Assembly: GCA_036250195.1 (NCBI GenBank)
Contig: JAVHZZ010000006.1
Span: 168,288,424-168,352,423, forward strand
Source: Mixophyes australis
Taxonomy: Eukaryota; Chordata; Amphibia; Anura; Limnodynastidae
DNA: 64,000 bases
Reading direction: 5' to 3'
The notes beneath the pieces were generated by a model that saw nothing but the letters and a program-made list of their open reading frames with translations, did no database searches and was not told where the DNA came from. Shown here piece by piece: positions 11,090 to 20,310 of this stretch (the first letter of the stretch is position 1; each line of letters starts with the position of its first letter). A program made the position numbers and the translations under genes.

Positions 11090-13295
11090 ATGCTGGGTCC
11101 ATCCAGCGGGTCTGGGCAGAATGCCAGATTTCGCGGCGGCCGGAGCCCGAGACCACGAGGAAGTTTCACGGTCTTGGCCCAAGTCATGTGAGGAGGACTC
11201 GGGCTCCGGAGGGGTCGTCAATACCGCTCATGTCCAGAGCTTCTAGACAGGCAAGGGGGGCATGTCGAGCCTGGGGCAGGGGATCCCCTTCAACTTGCTC
11301 CCGTGGCTGTGGCGCGCACAAGGCGCGCTCCCTCATCAGCTGCAGGCTCTGCAGATTCAGTGAATAATACAGCAGGGGGTGTTGAGCACAGTTGGCAAGT
11401 TGGCGAAGGGGGCACAGTGGTCATACCACAGGTTCAGGGACAGGTTTCCCTGTATAGAGGGCTGGGGCCAGTTATACTGGATCCACTACCACCTTTTTCT
11501 CATCACTTTTATGTTGGGGGTCATAACTGAGTAGTCACCCCCTCCACCACCAGGCAACAAGTTTTGATAGTACAGTCCCCAAATCATTCTCTGGTCACGG
11601 GCCAGCATAAAATCCCCTCCCCTTTTGCTGTCCCTACATGGTGTGATGAATAATTGCATTCTTCCCTCTCTCCCATTACCCGGGTCAAGGGATACCCCCC
11701 TCCGAGCTCCTCATCACTGCTGTTTTCCTTGGAGTCCCCTGGGCAGACGGGACCTGGGCCATCATCGAATCAAGCCCCGGGGCTGCTAGAGCCAGTCCCT
11801 GTAATTTTAGCTGGTCACGCACGGCAGGGAGCAGTTTCAGAAGCAAGTTCCCCCATCACAGTCAGCACTTAGTCAGGCTTATAGTGGCTCAGACTGGGCA
11901 GAAAACTGGCCTTTTCCCCCCCATGCGGCTTTAAATCAGTGTAGAGCAGGCTCCACTGCCCCGGCCGGGTCACTTCCATATCCTTCAAGAGGACATAGGA
12001 TTGTTCTAGAGGACGAAAGCAATTGTCTTGTCTCCTATCCCTCGCTATCAGGGCAATATGTACACTCTTATCCTAGACCTTCCTTTTCTTGTACGTGTGC
12101 GCTTTCTGGTATGGATTCACAGAACTCCTCTGTGGAGCAGCGCTGTAACAGGAGTCATAGCCTCCCTCTCCCTGCTGGTTTCTCACGGATGCCCCCCCCA
12201 TAGTTAGTCCCCTATTGGGAACACCACCCACTCTGCGTCTGTGTAATGTGTCTCCTCTGAGTGCTAACATATCTTGTTATCCAGTACAACAGGTGCAGCT
12301 GTCTTCATCATCGCATCATACGGACACAGTTGAGGATGCGGCATGCTCTTCAACAGCATCAAGGAGAAGAGAGGGGGAGGGTATCGACACCTCAGCTGCC
12401 CCAGCAGATCGGTATGGTGGAGGATGGAATGGCCAGGTGTCACAAGACGTAGTCGGTGAGTATGAAAGTTTCCCTAATTGCAGCACACACATTGCTAGTA
12501 TACACATATCGACTACCAGTGATGAGTCTGTTTCCTCTTCACCAAAGCCGGGCCATCGCAAGCTACTCAAAATATTGAATACGCATCTCTGGGGTAGTAA
12601 AATAAAGCGTAGGTCCCTGATAGAATATGCTCGTCCTACATCTTCAGGGTGCCCGTTGCTTATGTGTGAAAATACGGCTCTGCTGATCGGCATACGACCT
12701 AGTACGAGAGATAAAATCAAACACGGGTGCTATGTAGATATCGTTGAACTAACAGTAGAAGTGAAAAAAGAGTTAGCATACGCAAAAGGAGGAATATATA
12801 TAGGATGCGTATAGAAATTTTTCTAACTGGCTGACTGGGTACTGCATATTTTCTGCATGTTACTTGGAAATGAGACCAGACGCCATTATAGATGTTTGGA
12901 AATACTTGCTTATGATAAACAAAATATATGTCTGTTATCGTCCTGGGACTTGGCATTTTTATGATAAACAGTTTAGGGAAAAATTCCACAGTCAGCTTTA
13001 AATGCCCTTGGCCTTTAAGGACATGGAAATATGGATGAAGCTGAATAGAGCCCAAATGCCTGCAGGTTATTGCCCCTCCCATTTGGCTAGGTTTCCAGCA
13101 TTGGGAAGACAAAGCACTCCCCAGTTTTTCAAAATTAGGTGTTTTGCCTTCAATAATTCAACCTGCGGGAGAGGGGAAGCATGCAAGTACAGGCATGCAT
13201 GCTTGAATTGTCGGGGAAGTCATTCCCTCAAGAATTGCCCCAAGAATGTTGTGGGATCCGGTAGAGGATGCGGTGGTGCAGGAGGTGCTGTCTAA
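11090..13295 (+). pseudogene. gag of a DIRS/Ngaro-type retrotransposon (broken)
   Basis: The frame 12215-12814 holds IGIRPSTRDKIKHGCYVDIV, typical of this gag. The protein continues after frame breaks at about 12815 and 13000 to a cysteine-rich motif at 13130-13240: CFAFNNSTCGRGEACKYRHA followed by CLNCRGSHSLKNC. The first half is C-x7/8-C-x5-C-x3-H and the second a CCHC knuckle. Gag would package RNA in a cytoplasmic particle. The part from 11090 to 12215 is less certain. Stops and frameshifts make it non-functional. Confidence 0.7.
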
Positions 13296-13399
13296 GGCAA
13301 ATTCTCCCATTCACTTCCCAATCCTCCGAAAATGGCTAGCCTTCTACCCTGATACGTCCCAGGCCTCTTTACTTTAGGAGGGTTTTCGTGTTGGTTTCC

Positions 13400-14635
13400 G
13401 TCTTCCCATTGGCAATGGGGTGGTGGTGACTGCTGCAAGGAAACTCCATTCTGCATACATACACCCAGACATACTAGCAGAGAAGGTTAGAAAGGAGGAA
13501 GGCCTGGGTCGTATGGTGGGCCCATTCTCTTCTCCTCCTATACCCGATTTAGTGATTTCCCCCGGTAGGAGTAGTACCTAAGAAAGCTCCCGGCAAGTAT
13601 CGATTGATACAGCATTTATCCCATCCTGCGGGTAGGTCAGTCAATGACGTGATTGATCCTCAGATCAGTTCGGTGATATATCAATCTTTTGATGACGCTT
13701 TGACACTAGTGAAAGAATTTGGCAATGGGGCATTGATGGCGAAGTTAGATATAGAATCAGCATTCCGTCTCCTTCCCCTGCACCCTGAGTCATTTAAATT
13801 CATGGAGTTTAAAATAGAGGGTGATTACTATATTGATAGATGGCTTCCAATGGGCTGTTCGGTTTTGTGTGCATATTTTGAAGCTTTCAGCTCCTTCCTC
13901 CATTGGTGTGTGTGGGCTTAGATGGGTCATCGCGGCATAACACACTATTTGGATGATTTCCTGTTCATTGGCCCATCTAATTCTCCCTGTTGCGCGAACA
14001 TCCTTTATGTGGCACAAGCTTTATTTCATGTCATGGGTGTCCCTGTTGCCACAGATAAAACAGAGGGTCCTGCCACTTGCCTTTCATTTTTGGGTATTAA
14101 AATCAACACAATAGAAGGTTGCTGTCGTCTGCCTCTAGACAAAATTGAGAAACTGCAATCCCTCATAGCACAGGTTCTGTCTTCATCATCTTGCACATTG
14201 CGGAAGGTTCAATCATTGTTGGGCTCTTTTAACTTTTCTTGTAAGGTTATACCTACGGCTCGGGTTTTTTGTAGGAAATTCCAATTAGCGTCATCCGGTT
14301 TCCTCAGCGCACATTCCCAAATACGTCTGTCCGGAGAGATAAGGAAGGATTTGATTATATGGAGGCGTTTTTTAACATCTTTCAACGGTATCCAAGTATG
14401 GTCTGCCCCGCCAATATCTAGCAGAACACTGGACTTGCATATGGACACATCCGGGTAGAAGGATTTCGGTACCTTTTTTCAAGGGGAATGGTGTGCTGCC
14501 CCCTGGCTGCAGTCATGGAGGGTTAACGGCTTGGTTCGGAACTTGTTAACATTGGATTTGTTCCCTATAGTCTTTAGCTCTTGAATTGTGGGCCGACCGT
14601 TCGTGTGGCAGGAGCATGGTGTTTTGGTGCAACAA
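13400..14635 (+). pseudogene. Reverse transcriptase/RNase H of a DIRS/Ngaro-type retrotransposon (5' part)
   Basis: RT landmarks appear in order: KLDIESAFRLLPLHP near 13741, LPMGCSVLCAYFEAFSSFL near 13843, catalytic YLDDFLFIG at 13946, and later FLGIKIN and LRKVQSLLGSFNF. One in-frame TAG (13919-13921) splits the RT just before the catalytic motif; frame is otherwise kept to 14458. An RNase H segment follows (LDLHMDTSG, then LLTLDLFPIVFSS) and is cut at 14641 by a hAT insertion. This tyrosine-recombinase group makes cDNA and integrates it by a recombinase instead of a DDE integrase. Confidence 0.85.
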
Positions 14636-14819
14636 TCTAGGCAGGATTGGGCTGGGCCGGGGGGCAGGGGGGCATCGGCACCCTGGACCGCTCAGCCTGA
14701 CAGCTGTTTGGGCCGTCCGCTCCCCCCCACGTGGATACAATATTTCCTGAATATTACAGGCGGCCGCATCACAAGACACGCGATGCGGCCGCATCAGCGC
14801 ACAGGCGGTCGAATCACAT

Positions 14820-15497
14820 ATATGGGAAGCAATATACCAAGAATGAGCGCTAATGTATACCAAAAAGCAGCCTAAGTCATCCTGAAGGAGCCACCTGCTC
14901 CCCAAACAAATATACACAGCAAAAATGATAACTTACAGCGCTGAAAGGGTCACACAAACAGGAATGCCAGCATCATATAGAAAACTGTAACATAAAATAA
15001 AATACACATAGAGCAGTAAAGTCCCAACAGATGAATTGGGGTTTCAAAATATCCCCAAGAAATCCCTCTTCCAAGTGTGTTCAAGGTTGCCAAATATTGG
15101 ATAACCACGTGAGGGGACCCCCCATAGATGTCTGCTTACAAACTGGTTTCTTGAAACACAGCGCATCAATCAAATTCCTGATGGGAATCACAACATCTGC
15201 CTTCACTGCAAACTCCAACAATCATACATGTGCATAAAAATGAAATGGAATCATAGCATAATACCATTTATTAGGTCACATAAAATCATATTAAAAATCC
15301 CCAGAGTTGGTCTGCTTCTAGGAGGGTACCTCAAGATTAAGTAAATACAGCATGTATATTTTACCAGGGTGAATTCCCAAAGTCCAATGGATTCTTAACA
15401 GCTGCCGTTTTCCTCAAATCCTAAGGTAGTCCCAGCAGTCATCCCCCTGTTAATCCAACCAACGCGTTTCGAATCGTGCAGATTCTTTATCAAGGTG
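14820..15497 (-). mobile_element. Penelope-like noncoding insert with hammerhead-like 5' end
   Basis: On the minus strand it begins at about 15497 with the hammerhead-like motif described at 15459-15493 and runs through AT-rich noncoding sequence to about 14820. It is nested in the hAT element; the hAT GC-rich sequence (CGATGCGGCCGC) appears on both sides. No reading frame. Assignment to Penelope-like elements rests on the motif. Confidence 0.5.
15459..15493 (-). ncRNA. Degenerate hammerhead-ribozyme-like motif A
   Basis: Minus strand: TTGATAAA, hairpin GAATC-TGCAC-GATTC (perfect 5-bp stem), then GAAACGCGTTGG. The arrangement CUGAUGA-stem II-GAAA is that of a hammerhead ribozyme, but the first box reads TTGATAA, so cleavage activity is doubtful. 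Confidence 0.45.
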
Positions 15498-15554
15498 ACA
15501 CACGATGCGGCCGCCTGTGCGCCCACCGGGCTGAACTTTGCCAGCCCGCTCCTG

Positions 15555-15994
15555 AATCTAGGTGTGGTTCAGGCTATTAACCGACAGAGTGACTCCTCAT
15601 GCCCGGCAATTAATTTGCTGCAGGTCCTGATTCTGAGATGCCTGGCTTTTGATATCAGTTTTCGCGCCCGCCACGATCCTGCGTAGACAACGTACTGGCA
15701 GATGCTCTTTCTCATTTTAATTGGCTCCGTTTAAGGAGTTTGGCTCCACATGCTCAGTTGAAGGGTTTAAAGTGTCCCCCTTATGTTTGGCAGATGGTCC
15801 AGTAGGGATAAGGTGTCTTGTTGTAGCGTCTGTGGCCCTTGCTACTAGGAAGTTCTATCAATTATCATGGCAACTTTGGTTGTGTTATCAAGAGGCGTTT
15901 GACAACGACACATCAGGTCAGATCCCCTCTATGGCGGGTTTTATGTGGGAACGTTACAATTAAGGGATTTCTAAGGCAAGGATGGGTTCCATGT
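15555..15994 (+). pseudogene. RNase H end and start of tyrosine recombinase region
   Basis: The retrotransposon resumes after the hAT: VVQAINRQSDSS, then LILRCLAFDISFRARHDP and, after a frame break, VDNVLADALSHFNW, which ends an RNase H/linker region typical of DIRS/Ngaro elements. The following 15721-15994 (SLAPHAQLKGLKCPPYVW-like) starts the recombinase region. Stops are frequent. An LTR fragment cuts it at 15995. Confidence 0.7.
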
Positions 15995-16603
15995 TAGTGT
16001 TAGGAACCCCAACAGCCAGCAACACAAAACCCGGAGTCTACTCAGAAGTCTGGTTTTCGCTGGAGCCCCTAGTGGTGGGGACAAACTTGGTCGCAGACAG
16101 CTGAGGGTCGTGAATTGTGCGCCGACTGGGGGAACCCAGAGACAGATGAAATAGCAGAGTGAGGTCCAGGCAAGGGTTTAGGCCGGCAGCAGACAGAATA
16201 ACCAGTACACAAACCGGGGTCAGAGGTCACAGGCAAATCAGCAGCGTAGGAGTCCAGGCAAAAAGATCAATGGGCACAGGCAATCAAACGAAGTCAGGAA
16301 ACAGGCAAAAGGTCGGCAACAAGAAATCAATCCAATGGTACATGAACCAGGAACACAGCAGGCTAGTCAGCAAGAAAGCAAAAACTATAACTGGCAGGGA
16401 GGGCTTGCCCCTTCCTGCCTTATATACCAGTGTGGTCCAATAGAGAACCGCCCTGGATGGATATAGAGAAAAGAGCCCAGCTGGGCAATAATTAATTAAT
16501 AACCTTTGTGCACGCGCCCGGCTAACCTAGGTGCCGGGACGCGGCGCTGCAGCCAAGGAGCATCCCGACCGCTGCCTTTCTTTTCTTTTCTTCTTCTTCG
16601 GCC
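15995..16603 (-). mobile_element. LTR fragment (minus strand), 5' end not found
   Basis: On the minus strand it ends GGGGTTCCTAACA at 15995, in the CA style of LTRs. It contains GCCTGTGACCTCTGACCCCG- and CTGACTTCGTTTGATTGCC-like text and CGCGTGCACAAAGG, similar in layout to the solo LTR at 28789-29580. The other end near 16600 lacks the expected TGT start and no matching target duplication was found, so it is truncated or rearranged there. Confidence 0.5.
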
Positions 16604-16720
16604 CAGGTGCCCTATTGCAAAGGATGGGAGTCTCCCGAGTTTACTCGATAGCCCTTTCAAACTGAAGAGGTTGTATTGGTTTGGTATGGAGTGCTGGCGT
16701 CAGGCTCCTGTTGGAGATGG

Positions 16721-17452
16721 TTGCATGCAATCCCACAGCGCTAAGAAACAAGGTTAAAACAGAATAAAGAAAAATTCCAATTAGGAACGAAACGCGTAGA
16801 GGTGGACATGTAACTTGTATCTACATACTTCAGTGTAAGTACTGCAAGCTTTTATCTGTACAATAAAGTTTATTGAAACTAATTACATCATTCGACTTCC
16901 TTTTCGGTTTCCATGACGGCCGGAGGAAGGTAGTGGAGCCAAACAGATAAAACAGTGTTTCCTACCGGTAGCATTACCACAAGGACTTTTTCAGTTTATT
17001 CGGGGCTATACTTATTGTTCCAGTTACCATCTGGACATTCCACATTCTCAGATTCATCAGGTGCTGGGACGGAGGTGACGCTAGTGGACATAGCATATTG
17101 ATCATCATCAGGAGCAACATTCACGGTTCTTTTTATATCTCTCAACGGAGATTGGCATTTTCACTATTTTGTACTGGAGAGCAGCATTGCTCCCCTACTG
17201 ACTGACAGTTTGATTGGAGCATTTATGATTGAAGCCCTAATACGCGCAAACATTGTAGTATACACTGTTATGACCAGCGTGTTTATAGAGGTTGTAAGAT
17301 TGCAATTTATAAATATTGGCTTCTATATGTTTACATAAGAGTATTACCACAACGGCTTTGTGGAGTACACGTTTGTTTGTTTGTTTAACTGTTTGTATTG
17401 TTTTTTGATTCTGTTTTAACCTTGTTTCTTAGCGCTGTGGGATTGCATGCAA
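16721..17452 (+). mobile_element. Insert bounded by perfect 45-bp inverted repeats, with hammerhead-like motif
   Basis: 16721-16765 and 17408-17452 are exact inverted copies (outer end TTGCATGCAATCCCACAGCG). Just inside the left arm is a hammerhead-like motif (16766-16797). The inside is AT-rich and noncoding. The long perfect arms mean either a recent event or an inverted duplication of flanking DNA made on insertion. Confidence 0.75.
16766..16797 (+). ncRNA. Degenerate hammerhead-ribozyme-like motif B
   Basis: AAAGAAAA, hairpin TTCC-AATTA-GGAA (16775-16787), then CGAAACGCGTAG. Same order as the motif at 15459, with the first core box badly decayed. Confidence 0.4.
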
Positions 17453-17699
17453 CAGTTAAATTTTGGGATTTGGGAGAGTCCCCCCCCCCCCCCCCCCACG
17501 TGCAGCTTGTAGAAGGTTAAGTCCCATTGGATTTGAGCGCTTATCCCATGCTCTTGTTTTCCTTTTGGAGATGGTGCCCTCTAGTATGCAGGGGCTAATA
17601 GGAGGTAGTAGCAGCTTAGATTCCTGTTGTCTGAGTATAAGGCTAATTTTTCTTTTGTCCACATGGGGCATATGTTGATAGATTTATGTATTTTGTTCT

Positions 17700-18290
17700 A
17701 AGTTTCACTGTCAAGAGGACACAAATATGGGTCATAGGTCACTCTTTTGTATTCTGGGCAGCAAGGCATAGATTGGCGAGTAAATGGTCCAGTTTTTCCT
17801 ACCGAATAGACATACGTTGGTTGGGGCAGCGGGGTATGGTATGGGCAGCACTCATCCCCCTTTTGACTAAGGAGATAGAAAAATGGCAGCCCCGACATTG
17901 TAGTTGTTCATTTGGGAGGTAACGACGTGCGGAAGGGCAAATCCCGTGACTTGATTATTAGGATTCGGGAGGATTTGAATAAGATGCACGCCCTCCAAGA
18001 TTACGATTTGTTGGTCAAACATTATACCCCATTTGTCCTGGAGGTCAGTGATTCCCCCTGCCACTTTAATTAGTGCAATTAGTCCAAAAGTAAATATTTG
18101 GTTGTTATACCGGTGGTCGGGATTCCAAGCACTTGTATAACGTACCAAACCCAGTAGTTTATAAGTCTGGAAAAACAAGTGGAATGGAAAAGCAGAGGAC
18201 GAACACATCGATTCATAGTTTGTGAATATTCTGCTAATGTCTTTATGAACATTAGAAAATGTTTTATCTGGAGGTAACACCAGATTTCTA
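17700..18290 (+). pseudogene. GDSL/SGNH-like hydrolase ORF of the retrotransposon (broken)
   Basis: Frame 17686-17922 reads IWVIGHSFVFWAARH, then RWLGQRGMVWAALIPLLTKE; GHSF is the block I serine motif of SGNH hydrolases. After a frameshift at about 17900 comes IVVVHLGGNDVRKGKSRDLI, where GGND is the block III motif. The region to 18290 is decayed; no clear D-G-x-H block was confirmed. Some tyrosine-recombinase retrotransposons (Ngaro type) are known to carry such an ORF; its role is not established. Confidence 0.7.
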
Positions 18291-18702
18291 AATTAGGCAG
18301 CAGCCACTTCGCTTGGAGACTTAAGATATGTTTTATATATTTCTATATGTTTTGATATGTATTATTGGTGTCTATAAATCTACTTTTTAAATAGATTCAT
18401 GGGCACATATTGTTTAAAGTATTTCTATATATACTTTTCTAACATGTATTGAAGTAGATTGACTTATAGAGCCGTTTCCCTGTTTTTGGTTATCAGTAAC
18501 AGTAGAACAAGTGAAATGAAGGCGCAGCGGGTGTAGTTACACAGTCGCCTCTCATGAAAAGAATGAGTAGCAGGTCATCTTGTTATATAAATTATGATTG
18601 CCTATTCAGACTCCTATCTTTGCCCCATACACTTGGAAAACATGGTTTTATCATATTATACAGGAATAGTCACAGCCTGATTAACCAATAAGGTGACTAG
18701 GC
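18291..18702. other. AT-rich stretch, no gene seen
   Basis: Nothing supported by coding or repeat evidence. Confidence 0.5.
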
Positions 18703-19010
18703 AGCAACCCAGCGTTCAAGCCACAAGTATATATGGGTAGTGCATTGCTGCCTGCCTCCTATTCGCTCCACGCTAACTGTGGGTTTAATAGATCTTTCTC
18801 AAAAGCTTACGTGCGCTTTTGAGAAAGCACACGTAAGCGAAACGCGCTTCAGCATTTTCTCTGGAGGCACCCTGGTCTCAGTGATTGTATAGGAGTTGGC
18901 TTATAATTTCAGGTATAGAGCTCCATTAAACCCACAGTTAGCGTGAAGCGAATAGGAGGCAAGTAGCAATAGACTCCTCATACATACTTGTGGCATGAAC
19001 GCTGGGGCAG
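18703..19010 (+). mobile_element. Inverted-repeat insert with hammerhead-like motif and nested hairpins
   Basis: Arms 18754-18789 and 18925-18960 are inverted copies with one mismatch in 36 bp; weaker complementarity extends to about 18703 and 19010. In the loop lie two overlapping hairpins (18794-18806 with 18815-18827; 18805-18813 with 18830-18838) leading to GCGAAACGCGC at 18837-18847, the hammerhead-like 3' core. Noncoding. Confidence 0.7.
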
Positions 19011-19303
19011 CTGAATCATAGTTTCGAGTTTCAGTGTAAAATCTATGAGATGAAAAGTGAAAATAATCCAGCAACTATCTAGCTATATTAGCCTATATAT
19101 GGCTTAAGGAATTGTATACCGATCATGCAAGATTAAAGCATGAATATGAATACTGAAATTTGATTACGTTTAATACAATCCAATAAGACGGAAAGTCAAT
19201 TACATTGGATAGATAATCAAGTGGTACATAAAAGGTAAATTATATCCCTAAATAAATTTTGTCTATCCTATTATTTGGTGTTAATCATTTTTACGATTAC
19301 CAC

Positions 19304-19789
19304 CATTCCGACACACAGAATTCCTGCAAAAAAGAAACGAAAGAGTGAAAAAACGAAAGAAAATTAAACAGACTTATCTTGAATCTGACGCTGGAGATGA
19401 CCGATGGAAACAGCAGTCGGAGATGACCCATGGAAACAGCATGCTGACAATAAGCCATTCCGATGAAAGAACTGTGCGGCACAGCAATTTGACATCATCG
19501 CGACGTCTGTCAATTTAAATTTAAAGCGGCAATGTGGGGTTAAGTGTTTAAACACTTCATCTTAGGGGTCCCCATATTACCGCTTTCAATTTACATAAAC
19601 AGACGTCGCAATGACGTCAAATTGCAGTGGTACACATTTCTTTCATCGGAATGGCTTACTGTCATCATGCTATTTCCATCGGTCATCTTCAGCGTTGGAT
19701 TCAAGGTAAGTCTGTTTCATTTTCTTTCGTTTTTTCACTCTTTCGAATTTCTTTTGCAGGAATTCTGCATGTCGGAATTCTCAGTATAG
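19304..19789. mobile_element. Foldback element (about 485 bp palindrome)
   Basis: The two halves are inverse copies around AAGTGTTTAAACACTT (19542-19557). The ends share ACAGAATTCCTGCAAAA on the left and its inverse TTTTGCAGGAATTCTGC on the right. The left half has a duplicated short block (GGAGATGACC twice, near 19393 and 19418) that is single in the right half. No transposase. Confidence 0.85.
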
Positions 19790-20310
19790 ATATATCGTAC
19801 CCAACACCTATTATTATACCTACATACTTCAGCATAAATCCTCAAATATTATAGGATACTGACCATAGTTCTTCCAGCAATTTTTAACGATAGACATTTA
19901 GTTATTCACATATACACATATTTTTATATTTCACTGCTTTTATTTTGAATAAAAATTTGAACAGCATGTATTAAAAGTTACATTTTAATATAACAAAGAT
20001 GTCTCTCACTAATAGAGATCAGCTATTGAAAATATATGGGAGTTACTTACAAAAAGTGTCGCAGGCAATCGAGGAGCTCAAGAACCTCCACTCCTCCCCA
20101 GATATTTCGCATTCTGTCCTATGGGAGGCGCATAAAGCCACTATCTGAGGCCTCTTAATTAGCATGTCCTCAGCCCAGAGAAAAACCCAAATAGCACCCA
20201 TCCAGGACCTCGAATCCGAGCTTGTTTCTCTCACCAAGTAACGTCATCGTTACCCAAAACACAAAACTTATCTCAAAATCTAGTCTGTAAAAGCTCATTT
20301 ACAACAACTC

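Larger units (their letters stand above)
14642..15554. mobile_element. Non-autonomous hAT element with 8-bp target duplication
   Basis: Flanked by the exact 8-bp direct repeat AATCTAGG (14634-14641 and 15555-15562). The left end reads CAGGATTGGGCTGG and the right end is the inverse of CAGGAGCGGGCTGG, which fits hAT rules (8-bp duplication, CAG...CTG ends). It lies inside the RNase H region of the retrotransposon, which resumes at 15563. It has itself received a Penelope-like insert (about 14820-15497). No transposase. Confidence 0.9.
16604..17690 (+). pseudogene. Remnants of tyrosine recombinase region, split by an inverted-repeat insert
   Basis: Short host frames remain at 16604-16720 (KDGSLPSLLDSPFKLKRLYW) and 17453-17660. 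Conserved recombinase residues (R...H-x-x-R...Y) could not be confirmed, so this call rests on position between RNase H and the hydrolase. 16721-17452 is an insert. Confidence 0.35.

Noticed and set aside
12316..12720. 134-residue minus-strand frame
   Set aside because: Opposite strand of the gag region; no features of its own.
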